A DNA stretch of 64,000 bases from Bacillus sp. V3B (lineage in GTDB: Bacteria > Bacillota > Bacilli > Bacillales > Cytobacillaceae). A program made the position numbers and the translations under genes. The stretch spans positions 620,001 through 684,000 of the forward strand of contig NZ_JAETXM010000001.1 of the NCBI RefSeq assembly GCF_024494465.1, in the 5' to 3' direction. Every line of letters starts with the position of its first letter. Positions within the stretch are counted from its first letter, which is position 1. The notes beneath the pieces are model-generated. The model was not told the origin of the DNA. It worked only from the letters and a program-made list of their open reading frames with translations, and ran no database searches. This document shows, piece by piece, positions 45,990 to 60,634 of the stretch.

Positions 45990-46872
45990 AAATGAAAAAT
46001 CAGAACGTATTGATAAAGTTATCTCTAGTCTCAATTCAGATTGGTCACGAACTCAAGTTCAAAATTGGATTAAAGAGGGACAAGTATTGGTGAATGATCA
46101 GCCGATCAAAACGAATTATAAATGTAATATTGATGATCAAATTGAGATCATTATCCCAGATCCAGAAGTACTTGATGTTGTACCAGAAGAAATGAATCTA
46201 GATATTTATTTTGAGGATTCGGATGTGATTGTTGTTAATAAACCGAAAGGGATGGTTGTTCACCCTGCTGGTGGTCATGTAACAGGGACGCTAGTTAATG
46301 GTTTAATGTCTCATTGTAAAGATTTATCTGGAATCAACGGTGTGCTTCGTCCAGGAATCGTACATCGTATTGATAAAGATACTTCTGGTTTATTAATGGT
46401 TGCTAAAAATGATAAAGCACATGAACACTTAGTGAATCAGTTAGTTGCAAAAACGGTAACTAGAAAATATAAGGCACTTGTACACGGCAATATAGGCCAT
46501 GATCATGGTACAATTGATGCTCCGATTGGCAGGGATCCAAAAGATCGACAAAGTATGACAGTAATTGAAAATGGGAAACATGCGGTTACCCATTTTCATG
46601 TGATTGATCGATTTAAAGAATTTACCTTTGTTGAATGTCGTTTAGAAACCGGTAGAACGCATCAGATTCGTGTTCATATGAAATATATCGGATTTCCGCT
46701 TGCGGGAGATCCTAAATATGGGCCTCGTAAAACAATTGAATTAAATGGGCAAGCATTGCATGCAGCAGTGTTAGGCTTTATACATCCCAGTACTGAAGAA
46801 TACTTGGAGTTTGAAGCGCCGCTTCCACAAGAGTATGAACAGCTTATTGAGAAGTTACGAAATAATCGTTGA
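45961..46872 (+). CDS. ylyB: YlyB, RluD-family 23S rRNA pseudouridine synthase
   Basis: 303 residues. An N-terminal S4 domain ([32 protein letters not shown]), then the catalytic region [20 protein letters not shown] with the conserved Asp, [12 protein letters not shown], and [27 protein letters not shown]. It probably modifies uridines of 23S rRNA as RluD does. The ATG at 45961 follows AAAGGAGAAAG in the end of lspA. Its TGA stop lies within the pyr promoter. Confidence 0.94.
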   Translation: MQKVEHTVLENEKSERIDKVISSLNSDWSRTQVQNWIKEGQVLVNDQPIKTNYKCNIDDQIEIIIPDPEVLDVVPEEMNLDIYFEDSDVIVVNKPKGMVVHPAGGHVTGTLVNGLMSHCKDLSGINGVLRPGIVHRIDKDTSGLLMVAKNDKAHEHLVNQLVAKTVTRKYKALVHGNIGHDHGTIDAPIGRDPKDRQSMTVIENGKHAVTHFHVIDRFKEFTFVECRLETGRTHQIRVHMKYIGFPLAGDPKYGPRKTIELNGQALHAAVLGFIHPSTEEYLEFEAPLPQEYEQLIEKLRNNR

Positions 46873-46897
46873 CAAGAATCGACATGTGCTTTAAGAT
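46869..46897 (+). promoter_or_regulatory. Sigma-A promoter of the pyr operon
   Basis: Exact TTGACA at 46869-46874, overlapping the ylyB stop codon, a 17-bp spacer and TAAGAT at 46892-46897. It lies just ahead of the first PyrR attenuator. Confidence 0.82.
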
Positions 46898-46914
46898 AAA
46901 TTTAGTTGAATAAG

Positions 46915-47036
46915 TCCTTTAAGTCAGTCCCGTGAGGCTGAGAAGGAAACGGATAACAAATTGGGGATTTCTATGCTCCAATAGTGTAATAATGCTTTCG
47001 TTTACCCTCTTGCCTTTTGGTAAGAGGGTTTTTTTA
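46915..47036 (+). promoter_or_regulatory. PyrR-dependent attenuator 1 (leader of pyrR)
   Basis: The PyrR-binding hairpin CAGTCCCGTGAGGCTG (46925-46940) matches the consensus loop. The terminator stem ACCCTCTTGCC (47004-47014) pairs with GGTAAGAGGGT (47019-47029), one G-T pair, then eight T residues. With UMP, PyrR stabilises the anti-antiterminator so the terminator forms. Confidence 0.95.
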
Positions 47037-47096
47037 TCTTCTCCAATAGGCTGGCTATACTAATGATAAGTTTCTTGGCACATAAATGGATAATAG

Positions 47097-47657
<561 letters not shown>

Positions 47658-47659
47658 AG

Positions 47660-47771
47660 TCCTCCTTTTAAATGGCAGCACAGAGAGGCTGACAAAGGGA
47701 TGAGAGAAAAGATATCACTTATGTATCCTTTTTTATCCGCCCCTCTTTGTATCAGAAGCAAGAGGGTTTTT
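47660..47771 (+). promoter_or_regulatory. PyrR-dependent attenuator 2 (pyrR-pyrP)
   Basis: Binding hairpin CAGCACAGAGAGGCTG (47676-47691) keeps the GAGGCTG side but has CAC in place of the usual TCC. The terminator is CCCTCTT (47741-47747) with AAGAGGG (47760-47766) plus TTTTTAT. It would control pyrP and the genes downstream. Confidence 0.88.
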
Positions 47772-47804
47772 ATATGATATGTTAATAATGGGGGGAAAAC
47801 AACT

Positions 47805-49097
47805 GTGAGTAAACAACCAATTTTAGATGTGAAAGATGTACCAGCACCCCTCCATTGGGTGACTTTAAGTTTACAGCATTTATTTGCTATGTTTGGTGCA
47901 ACCGTACTAGTCCCCGTTTTAGTAGACCTAAGCCCAGCTGTCGCACTCATTTCAAGCGGAATTGCAACAATCCTTTTTCTTATCATAACAAAATGGCAGG
48001 TTCCGGCGTATCTTGGCTCTTCTTTTGCCTTTATTGCTCCAATCATTGCAGCACAGGCAAGTGATGGACCTGGAGGAGCCATGATCGGCTGTTTTATAGT
48101 AGGGATTGTTTATGGAGTTGTCGCTCTCATAATTAAAAAGGCAGGTTACCGCTGGATCATGAAATTACTCCCACCGATTGTTGTGGGTCCTGTTATTATG
48201 GTGATTGGTTTAGCTCTTGCAGGAACGGCCGTCGATATGGCCATGAATAAGCCAACAGCTGATGGTGGAGAATATGATTTACTTTATTTCTCGGCTGGAC
48301 TTGTGACACTGGCCGCAACAATTATTTTCTCAATATACTTTAAAGGATTTTTGGGAATGATCTCAATCCTTGCTGGTATTATTATTGGTTATGTCTACGC
48401 ACTTCTTGTTGGTATTATTGACTTTACACCGGTTATAGAAGCAAAATGGTTTGAATGGCCACCATTTATCGTGCCATTTGTTGATTATGAAGTGAACATT
48501 TCATTCGATATTCTCTTACTCATGATTCCAATCGCCGTTGTAACCATTTCTGAGCATATTGGACACCAACTTGTACTTAGTAAAGTAGTTGGTCGTGACT
48601 ATATCAAAGAGCCAGGATTACACCGTTCAATCCTCGCAGATGGTTTGGGAACAATGATTTCAGCGTTAATTGGTGGTCCCCCAAAAACAACATACGGTGA
48701 AAATATTGGTGTTTTAGCAATAACAAAAGTTTATAGTGTTTATGTGATCGCTGGAGCTGCAGTTGTCGCAATTATCTTTGGTTTTATCGGTAAAATTACG
48801 GCTTTAATCCACACGATTCCACAACCAGTTATGGGTGGTGTGTCGATTCTATTATTCGGAATTATCGCATCATCTGGATTACGAATGTTAATTGATAATC
48901 ATGTTGACTTTGGACTTAATCGAAACTTAGTGATTGCTTCTGTTATTTTGGTTCTTGGAATTGGGGGAGCTTTCATTCAAGTTTCTAATCAATTTCAGTT
49001 ACAAGGAATGGCACTTGCCGCTATTAGTGGCGTAGTTCTAAACCTCATCTTACCTGGTAAAGAAGAAGCAGCAGAAGATATGTTTGAAGCAGAGTGA
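47805..49097 (+). CDS. pyrP: Uracil permease PyrP
   Basis: 430-residue NCS2 family uracil:proton symporter with about 14 membrane segments. LHWVTLSLQHLFAMFGATVLVP at the start, VTISEHIGHQLVLSKVVG (conserved Glu), and the signature GPPKTTYGENIGVLAITKVYS with GVSILLFGIIASSGLRML. The GTG at 47805 follows GGGGGG. Only 49 nt separate it from pyrB. Confidence 0.95.
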   Translation: MSKQPILDVKDVPAPLHWVTLSLQHLFAMFGATVLVPVLVDLSPAVALISSGIATILFLIITKWQVPAYLGSSFAFIAPIIAAQASDGPGGAMIGCFIVGIVYGVVALIIKKAGYRWIMKLLPPIVVGPVIMVIGLALAGTAVDMAMNKPTADGGEYDLLYFSAGLVTLAATIIFSIYFKGFLGMISILAGIIIGYVYALLVGIIDFTPVIEAKWFEWPPFIVPFVDYEVNISFDILLLMIPIAVVTISEHIGHQLVLSKVVGRDYIKEPGLHRSILADGLGTMISALIGGPPKTTYGENIGVLAITKVYSVYVIAGAAVVAIIFGFIGKITALIHTIPQPVMGGVSILLFGIIASSGLRMLIDNHVDFGLNRNLVIASVILVLGIGGAFIQVSNQFQLQGMALAAISGVVLNLILPGKEEAAEDMFEAE

Positions 49098-49128
49098 GAT
49101 GACAAATTTAGTTTTACCAAAGTCTTAA

Positions 49129-51327
<2,199 letters not shown>

Positions 51328-51331
<4 letters not shown>

Positions 51332-52425
51332 AAAAAAAGCTTATTCTTGAAGATGGAACGATATTTATAGGTGAAGCATTTGGAAGTGAAACGAGCTGTG
51401 TTGGAGAAGTAGTCTTTAATACAGGAATGACAGGATATCAGGAAATTATTTCAGATCCATCCTATTGTGGTCAAATTGTTACATTAACTTATCCATTAGT
51501 TGGAAATTATGGGATCAATAGAGATGACTTTGAATCCATTACACCGGCTATCAATGGATTTATTGTCAAAGAGATAGCTGATTTCCCATCAAACTGGCGT
51601 AGTGAGAGATCATTGGATGACTATTTTAAGTTAAAGAATATTCCTGGAATTACTGGTATTGATACAAGAAAACTGACAAGAATCATTCGTCAACATGGAA
51701 CGTTAAAAGGCGCTCTTTGTCATATTAATGAGAATGTCGAAGAAGTTCTTGAAAGACTGCGAGCAACTGAAACTCGTCGTGATCAAGTAAAGCAAGTCTC
51801 AACGAAAACGTCATATCCAAGTCCTGGTAGAGGCAGCCGAGTGGTTGTGGTGGATTTTGGAATGAAGCATGGAATATTAAGAGAATTGAACCAGCGGGAT
51901 TGTGATGTCATTGTGGTGCCGTACTATACAAAAGCTGCAGATATACTACAACTAAGCCCAGACGGTGTAATGCTTACAAATGGACCAGGGGATCCAAAGG
52001 ACGTACCAGAAGCGATTGAGATGATTAAAGAAATTCTAGGGAAAGTACCATTGTTCGGTATTTGTCTTGGCCACCAATTGTTTGCACTTGCATGTGGAGC
52101 CAATACAGAAAAAATGAAATTTGGTCATCGTGGTTCCAATCATCCTGTTAAGGATCTTGCAACAGGTAAAGTAGCGATGACATCCCAAAACCATGGCTTC
52201 GCGGTTGAAGAAAAGTCTATAGAGAATACTCGGCTAGAAGTTACACAAATTGCCTTGAATGATGGAACAAATGAAGGATTGAAGCATAAAGATTTTCCGG
52301 CTTTTACTGTTCAATATCATCCAGAAGCTTCACCAGGACCTGAAGACACAAATAATTTATTTCAACAATTTCTCGACATGATCGAAACTGCTAAACAGGA
52401 GGGTACAACAAATGCCAAAGCGTAA
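51328..52425 (+). CDS. pyrAA: Carbamoyl-phosphate synthase small (glutaminase) subunit
   Basis: 365 residues. N-terminal [15 protein letters not shown]; class I glutamine amidotransferase with [12 protein letters not shown] (catalytic Cys) and the His/Glu pair in [13 protein letters not shown]. It supplies ammonia to PyrAB. It overlaps pyrC by ATGA and pyrAB by 14 bp. The pyr location marks it as the pyrimidine-specific copy; an arginine-specific pair may exist elsewhere. Confidence 0.96.
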
Positions 52426-55400
52426 TGATATAAACAGTATATTAGTGATCGGTTCAGGACCAATTGTTATCGGGCAAGCAGCAGAGTTTGATTACGCAGG
52501 AACACAAGCTTGTATGGCATTGAAAGAAGAAGGATATAAAGTTATTCTCGTCAATTCCAATCCTGCTACCATTATGACAGATACAGAGATTGCTGATGCG
52601 GTATATATTGAACCATTAACCCTTGAATTCGTGGAAAGAATTATTCGAAAAGAAAGACCGGATGCATTGTTGCCAACGCTAGGTGGGCAAACTGGATTAA
52701 ATTTGGCGGTTGAATTAGCAAAATCTGGAATACTTGAAGAATGTGCTGTAGAAATATTAGGAACGAAGCTTTCTGCAATTGAACAGGCGGAAGACCGTGA
52801 TTTATTTCGTACTCTTATGAACGAACTAAACGAACCTGTTCCAGAAAGTGATATTATCCATAATCTTGAAGAAGCTTACCAATTTGTTGCTAGAATAGGG
52901 TATCCAGTTATTGTTCGCCCAGCTTTTACACTTGGAGGAACGGGTGGCGGTATTTGTCATAATGAAGAAGAATTGATTGAAACCGTCACGAGTGGATTAA
53001 AGTATAGTCCCGTAACACAATGTTTATTAGAAAAAAGTATTGCTGGTTTTAAAGAAATTGAATATGAGGTTATGAGGGATTCCGCTGACAATGCAATCGT
53101 TGTATGTAATATGGAGAATATTGATCCAGTTGGAGTTCATACCGGTGATTCCATTGTTGTGGCACCAAGTCAAACATTAAGTGATCGTGAGTACCAACTA
53201 CTGCGGAATTCTTCTTTAAAAATTATCCGTGCTCTAGCTATTGAAGGTGGATGTAATGTCCAGCTTGCTCTTGATCCAGACAGCTATGACTACTATATTA
53301 TTGAAGTGAATCCGCGTGTTAGTCGTTCATCTGCTCTAGCTTCAAAGGCAACTGGCTATCCAATTGCGAAGCTTGCAGCAAAAATTGCAGTTGGGTTGAC
53401 ACTTGATGAAATGATGAACCCGGTCACAGAGAAAACATATGCTTGTTTCGAACCAGCACTTGACTATATTGTCACAAAAATCCCGCGTTGGCCTTTTGAT
53501 AAGTTTGAATCGGCAAATCGTTTACTCGGTACACAAATGAAAGCTACTGGAGAGGTTATGGCGATTGGTCGTACGTTTGAGGAATCGTTGTTAAAGGCGA
53601 TTCGGTCGCTTGAAAGTGATGTTTACGATTTTGCTTTGCCAAATGGTCATGAATTTAGTGATGAAAAGATTGAAAAAAGAATTCGTAAAGCTGGAGATGA
53701 ACGATTATTCTATATTGCTGAAGCTTTAAAGCGTGGCGTTACAATTGAGACCATTCATGAGTGGAGCCAAATTGACTTATTCTTCCTCTATAAAATGGCA
53801 GATATTATTAAATTTGAAACTGAACTTTCTGAACATCCATTTGACCGTGACTGGGCTGAAAAAGCAAAGAAAAAAGGATTTTCGGATGTTGCAATTGCAA
53901 AAGTTTGGGAAACGACTGAGCGATCTGTTTATGATTGGCGTTATAAAGAAGGCATTGTCCCTGTATATAAAATGGTCGATACTTGTGCAGCAGAATTTGA
54001 GTCTGAAACACCTTATTTTTACGGAACATACGAAGATGAAAACGAATCAGTTGTAACAGAAAGAGAAAGTGTTGTTGTATTAGGTTCCGGTCCAATCCGT
54101 ATTGGTCAAGGGGTAGAATTTGATTATGCAACGGTACATTCTGTGTGGGCGATTAAAGAAGCAGGTTATGAAGCCATTATTATTAATAATAATCCAGAAA
54201 CGGTTTCAACCGATTTCAGTATTTCAGATAAGTTATACTTTGAGCCACTAACGATTGAAGATGTCATGCACATTATTGAACTTGAAAAACCGATTGGTGT
54301 CGTTGTTCAGTTTGGTGGACAAACAGCGATCAATCTTGCAGCTCAATTGGTTGAGCATGGTGTGAAAATTTTAGGAACAACTTTAGAAGATTTAGATCGT
54401 GCTGAGGATCGAGATAAGTTTGAACAGGCCTTAGTTGAACTAGGTATTCCAATGCCAAAGGGAAAGACAGCTCTATCTGTCAAAGATGCACTAGTCATTG
54501 CAAAAGATATTGGATATCCTGTACTCGTTCGTCCTTCGTATGTCCTTGGTGGAAGAGCAATGGAAATTGTTTATAAAGAGGAAGAACTACTTCATTATAT
54601 GGAAAATGCCGTGAAAATCAATCCCGAACATCCGGTATTAATTGACCGCTATTTAACTGGAAAAGAAATCGAAGTGGATGCGATTTCTGATGGGAAGGAT
54701 GTAGTCATTCCTGGAATTATGGAGCATATTGAGCGCGCAGGTGTCCATTCAGGTGACTCCATTGCTGTTTATCCACCGCAAAGCATTTCTGAAGCGATTA
54801 AAGAAAAATTAATTTCATACACAGAAAAAATGGCTAAAGGCTTGAATATCATTGGTTTATTAAACATTCAATATGTTGTAAGTAATGATGAAGTGTTTGT
54901 ACTTGAAGTAAATCCACGTTCAAGCCGTACAGTTCCGTTTTTAAGTAAGATTACAAACGTACCAATGGCTAAAATTGCGACGAAAGTCATTCTGGGTCAG
55001 TCATTAGTTGAACAAGGATACAAATCGGGCCTTGTTCCAGAAAAAGCAGGTGTCTATGTAAAAGTTCCTGTATTCTCATTTGCAAAATTACGCCGTGTAG
55101 ATATTTCTTTAGGACCTGAAATGAAATCAACGGGCGAAGTAATGGGAAAAGATTATACATTAGAAAAAGCCTTATACAAGGGTCTTGTCGCATCGGGAAT
55201 GACGATTCAAAAATTCGGAACTGTGTTGTTAACGGTGGCAGATAAAGAGAAAGAGGAAGCCCTCCAACTCGCAAAACGTTTTTCCGCTATTGGATATCGT
55301 TTAATGGCAACAAGCGGAACTGCTGATTTCTTACAAAAAGCAGGTATTCCAGTTAGTGTTGTTAGTAAGATTGGCACAGAAGGTCCAGATTTATTAGATG

Positions 55401-55620
55401 TGATCCGTAATGGAGAAGCACAGTTTGTGATCAATACATTTTCAAAAGGAAAACAACCAGAGCGTGACGGATTTAGAATTCGCCGTGAATCTGTAGAAAA
55501 TGGTGTCCCATGCTTAACATCACTTGATACAGCTGAAGCAATCTTACGTGTGATTGAGTCTATGAACTTTTCAGCAGAAGCAATGGACCAACCGATGCAA
55601 GCGAGGGAGGCCGTTCTTTC

Positions 55621-55624
<4 letters not shown>
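52412..55624 (+). CDS. pyrAB: Carbamoyl-phosphate synthase large subunit
   Basis: 1070 residues with two ATP-grasp halves. First half: [58 protein letters not shown]. Second half: [53 protein letters not shown]-terminal MGS-like allosteric domain (about 930-1050) follows. It makes carbamoyl phosphate for PyrB. Start: AGGAGGG then ATG 52412. Confidence 0.97.
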
Positions 55625-57308
<1,684 letters not shown>

Positions 57309-57309
57309 T

Positions 57310-58026
57310 ATGAATAGTCCTGTTATTATTGCACTTGACTTTCCTTCTAAGAAAGAGGTTTCACAATTTTTAAATCAATTTAATCACGAGAAATTGTTCG
57401 TTAAAGTCGGAATGGAGTTATATTATCAAGAAGGTCCTTCCATTATTCAAGAAATTAAGGAAAAGGGTCATCATATTTTTCTTGACTTAAAGCTTCATGA
57501 TATCCCGAATACAGTAAAAAGTGCGATGACAGGGTTGGCGAAACTTGGGTGTGATCTTGTGAATGTTCATGCCGCAGGTGGCAGGGAAATGATGGAGGCT
57601 GCATTAGAAGGATTAGATGCTGGTACATCTGCAGGGATAAAAAGACCTCTTTGTATTGCCGTAACTCAGCTTACAAGTACATCTGAGGAACAGATGAAAA
57701 ATGAACAATTAATTTCAGCATCACTCCAGGAATCAGTTCTTCATTATGCAACCCTTACAAAGAAATCAGGTCTTGATGGTGTCGTTTGTTCCTCACACGA
57801 GGCAGAGATGATACGTAATTCGTTAGGAAAAGAATTTTTAACGGTTACTCCTGGCATTCGCTTAAAAGATGATGCAGTAGGAGATCAAAAGCGAGTGGCA
57901 ACACCTGAGTTTGCAAGAAAAGCAGGTGTCTCATATATGGTAGTGGGACGCTCTATTACGAGATCCACTGATCCAGTTAAAAGTTTCAAGCAGTTTATAC
58001 AAGCATGGGAAGGTGTTACACATTGA
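57310..58026 (+). CDS. pyrF: Orotidine 5'-phosphate decarboxylase PyrF
   Basis: 238-residue TIM-barrel. [12 protein letters not shown], catalytic [15 protein letters not shown] (Asp-Lys-Asp network), [27 protein letters not shown] and [11 protein letters not shown]. Makes UMP. The ATG at 57310 follows GGAGGT at the pyrD end; the stop overlaps pyrE (TTGA). Confidence 0.97.
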   Translation: MNSPVIIALDFPSKKEVSQFLNQFNHEKLFVKVGMELYYQEGPSIIQEIKEKGHHIFLDLKLHDIPNTVKSAMTGLAKLGCDLVNVHAAGGREMMEAALEGLDAGTSAGIKRPLCIAVTQLTSTSEEQMKNEQLISASLQESVLHYATLTKKSGLDGVVCSSHEAEMIRNSLGKEFLTVTPGIRLKDDAVGDQKRVATPEFARKAGVSYMVVGRSITRSTDPVKSFKQFIQAWEGVTH

Positions 58027-58646
58027 AAAAAAACATTGCCGAAAGCTTATTAGAAATCAAAGCAGTCTCTTTACGTCCAAATGATCCATTTACATGGACT
58101 TCAGGTATTCAATCACCGATTTATTGTGATAATCGCTTAACGCTTTCTTATCCTGAGATCAGAAGGGAAATTGCCAGTGGTCTTGCTAAAATGATCACTG
58201 AAAAATTCCCTGAAACAGAGCTTGTGGCTGGAACAGCAACAGCAGGAATTCCACACGCAGCATGGGTAAGTGAAGGATTAAACTTACCGATGTGCTATGT
58301 TCGCTCAAAAGCAAAAGGACATGGAAAAGGAAATCAAATTGAAGGAAAAGCAGAAAAAGGACAAAAGGTTGTTGTGGTCGAAGATCTAATTTCAACTGGT
58401 GGTAGTGTTATCACAGCAGTTGAAGCATTACGTGAAGCCGGCTGTGATGTTCTGGGTGTCGTCTCTATCTTTACATACGAACTTGAAAATGGTCGTGAAC
58501 GATTAAGTGAGGCGAATATAACGACTTACTCATTAACTGATTTTTCAACTTTAGTTGAAGTGGCTAGTGAGAAAGGATATGTCGAAGCAACTGACTGGGA
58601 TAAGCTAATGGAATGGCGAAAAGACCCAGCTCAGTGGGGAAAATAA
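58023..58646 (+). CDS. pyrE: Orotate phosphoribosyltransferase PyrE
   Basis: 207 residues. PRPP loop [38 protein letters not shown] and [17 protein letters not shown]. Converts orotate to OMP. The TTG at 58023 shares its last bases with the pyrF TGA stop, with AAGGTG upstream; the frame upstream to 58005 is inside pyrF. Last gene of the pyr operon. Confidence 0.96.
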   Translation: MKKNIAESLLEIKAVSLRPNDPFTWTSGIQSPIYCDNRLTLSYPEIRREIASGLAKMITEKFPETELVAGTATAGIPHAAWVSEGLNLPMCYVRSKAKGHGKGNQIEGKAEKGQKVVVVEDLISTGGSVITAVEALREAGCDVLGVVSIFTYELENGRERLSEANITTYSLTDFSTLVEVASEKGYVEATDWDKLMEWRKDPAQWGK

Positions 58647-58662
58647 ACATTCAATGATTGTT

Positions 58663-58696
58663 GCCTGACATCACAATAGGATGTCAGGCTCTTTTG
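58663..58696 (+). terminator. Terminator of the pyr operon
   Basis: 10-bp stem GCCTGACATC (58663-58672) with GATGTCAGGC (58680-58689), 7-nt loop, then TCTTTTG. Confidence 0.9.
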
Positions 58697-58729
58697 ATTA
58701 CCAGTATTATTAAAAGTGTACAATATATG

Positions 58730-58759
58730 GGCAAAGGAAAAGTTCCCTTTTCTCTTGCC
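58730..58759 (-). terminator. Possible terminator of rqcH
   Basis: Hairpin GGCAA...AAAAG / CTTTT...TTGCC downstream of rqcH on the minus strand, but without a clear U-tract after it. It lies 11 bp after the rqcH stop. Confidence 0.4.
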
Positions 58760-58770
58760 TGAACCAAGAA

Positions 58771-60483
58771 CTATTGTTTTTTCAATTGTAGTACAGTTTC
58801 TTCATCTGGTGTGACATATACGGTTTGTTGGTTATCGTAAATAACAAATCCAGGCTTTGCTCCTGCAGGCTTTTTAACGTGACGGACACGTGTGAAATCG
58901 ACCGGAACGGAACTTGAATTCCGCGCTTTACTAAAAAATGCAGCAAGGAGGGCTGCTTCATGAATCGTCTTCTCTGTAGGTTCTTTGCTACGGATCACGA
59001 CGTGAGATCCAGGGATATCTTTTGTATGAAGCCAAATTTCATCTCGTGCAGCAAAACGATTTGTTAAATAATCATTTTGTTTATTGTTTTTACCAATAAT
59101 CATTTCTGTTCCGTCAGAGGCATAATAATGATCCAACACAGGTTTTGTAGCGTGTGCTTTTTTCTGTTGTTTTTTTTGTCTATTTCTTATATAGCCTTCT
59201 TCCATTAATTCTTCACGAATTTCGGCTATGTCCTTTGGAGAAGCTGTTTCCACTTGCTGAATAAGTGCCTCAAAATAGGCCAATTCATTCTGTGCCTTTT
59301 CAATTTGTTCTTGTACAATGGTTAGAGCATTTTTTGCTTTTTGATATTTAGTGAAATATTTTTGTGCATTTTCCGAAGGCGATTTGAATGGGTCAAGTGG
59401 GATGAGAACGGTGGAACCATTTTTATCATAATAATTGACTACTTCGATTTCCTCCATACCTCTATTAACAGCATATAAATTGGCTGTTAACAATTCGCCA
59501 AATAATTGATATTGCTGTGCTTTATTCGCTTTATGCAGTGTTTCTTCCAACTTAGAGATTTTTTTCTCGTTTTTTTCTTTCTCGTTAATAATGAGTCGCT
59601 CAATATCATTCGCTCGTTGTTTCACACGATCCCGTTCTGCTTTACCAAAATAATAACGATCTAACATCTCACCTAATGTTGAGAAAGACTTTACGTTACT
59701 TACTGTACCTGTAAGTGGAAATAAGTAGAAACTTTCTTTTTTCTCCATTTCCATGATGGAAGGAGAATATTCATGACGCTTAATACGATCTATAAGTGCA
59801 AGGAATGCTTGTGGTACAGTAGTACGATTAACCAAACCAGCTTGAAAAGTTACCTCTTTTGCAAATAGTGGTGAAATTCCAGCATATTGACTTACGATCT
59901 GTTTATCTAGTTTTCCCGCGTTAAAATCAAGGCGTCGTAGCACATCTTTCTCATCCGCTTCAAACGGATTTGCTTTATGTTGTTCAGGAGGGGAGATATA
60001 TTCATGACCCGGAAGAACGATGCGATGTGTATTAACAGCTGAAGGAACATGCTTAATACTATCAAGGATCATGTTTTTTGTTTGATCCACTAGAATAATG
60101 TTACTATGGCGACCCATAATTTCTACGATAAGTTTTTTGTAGGATATGTCTCCTATTTCATTTCTTCCTTTTATATTAAAAATGAGTATACGATCAAGTT
60201 CTGACTGATAAATATCTTCCAAAATATAGCCTTCTAAATGTTTTCGTAATAACATACAGAACATTGGTGGCTTGGAGGGATTCTCATATTCTTCCTTTGT
60301 TAATTGAACTCTAGCGTGGCTCGGATGTGCTGAGAGTAATAATTTATGATTTTTCCCGTTTGCTCTCACTACGAGAATCATTTCATTTTTATAAGGTTGG
60401 TGTACTTTACTGATTCGTCCACCCTTTATTGAATCTACAAGTTCTTTTATCATTGCCCTCGTAAATAAACCATCATATGACAT
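58771..60483 (-). CDS. rqcH: RqcH (NFACT family), ribosome quality control factor YloA
   Basis: 570 residues. NFACT-N domain from [16 protein letters not shown] through [18 protein letters not shown] and [13 protein letters not shown], a long coiled-coil middle (about 275-420), and an NFACT-R domain with [16 protein letters not shown] and [27 protein letters not shown]. It recruits tRNA-Ala to 50S subunits with stalled peptides and adds alanine tails. Start chosen at 60483 (minus), where AAAGGA precedes it; an ATG at 60492 would overlap that site. Divergent from yloB. Confidence 0.95.
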   Translation of the reverse strand: MSYDGLFTRAMIKELVDSIKGGRISKVHQPYKNEMILVVRANGKNHKLLLSAHPSHARVQLTKEEYENPSKPPMFCMLLRKHLEGYILEDIYQSELDRILIFNIKGRNEIGDISYKKLIVEIMGRHSNIILVDQTKNMILDSIKHVPSAVNTHRIVLPGHEYISPPEQHKANPFEADEKDVLRRLDFNAGKLDKQIVSQYAGISPLFAKEVTFQAGLVNRTTVPQAFLALIDRIKRHEYSPSIMEMEKKESFYLFPLTGTVSNVKSFSTLGEMLDRYYFGKAERDRVKQRANDIERLIINEKEKNEKKISKLEETLHKANKAQQYQLFGELLTANLYAVNRGMEEIEVVNYYDKNGSTVLIPLDPFKSPSENAQKYFTKYQKAKNALTIVQEQIEKAQNELAYFEALIQQVETASPKDIAEIREELMEEGYIRNRQKKQQKKAHATKPVLDHYYASDGTEMIIGKNNKQNDYLTNRFAARDEIWLHTKDIPGSHVVIRSKEPTEKTIHEAALLAAFFSKARNSSSVPVDFTRVRHVKKPAGAKPGFVIYDNQQTVYVTPDEETVLQLKKQ

Positions 60484-60608
60484 AAAAAACATCCTTTACT
60501 TTTAATCTACCTTAAATGTACAAGTTGTTTTATTAGAGTGCAACTATATTAGCATTTTTTCGGACAAGATTGAATAAGCTGTCCATAGAGTATTCTGTTA
60601 TTTATTAT

Positions 60609-60634
60609 AGGAGGGAAGTGGAATGGCGGGATGA
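60609..60634 (+). promoter_or_regulatory. Ribosome binding site with three-codon leader ORF (M-A-G) coupled to yloB
   Basis: AGGAGGG (60609-60615) is placed 7 nt before ATG-GCG-GGA-TGA (60623-60634). The stop TGA overlaps the yloB ATG at 60631 as ATGA. The ideal spacing serves the mini-ORF, not yloB (15 nt), so yloB is probably started by re-initiation. Confidence 0.65.
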
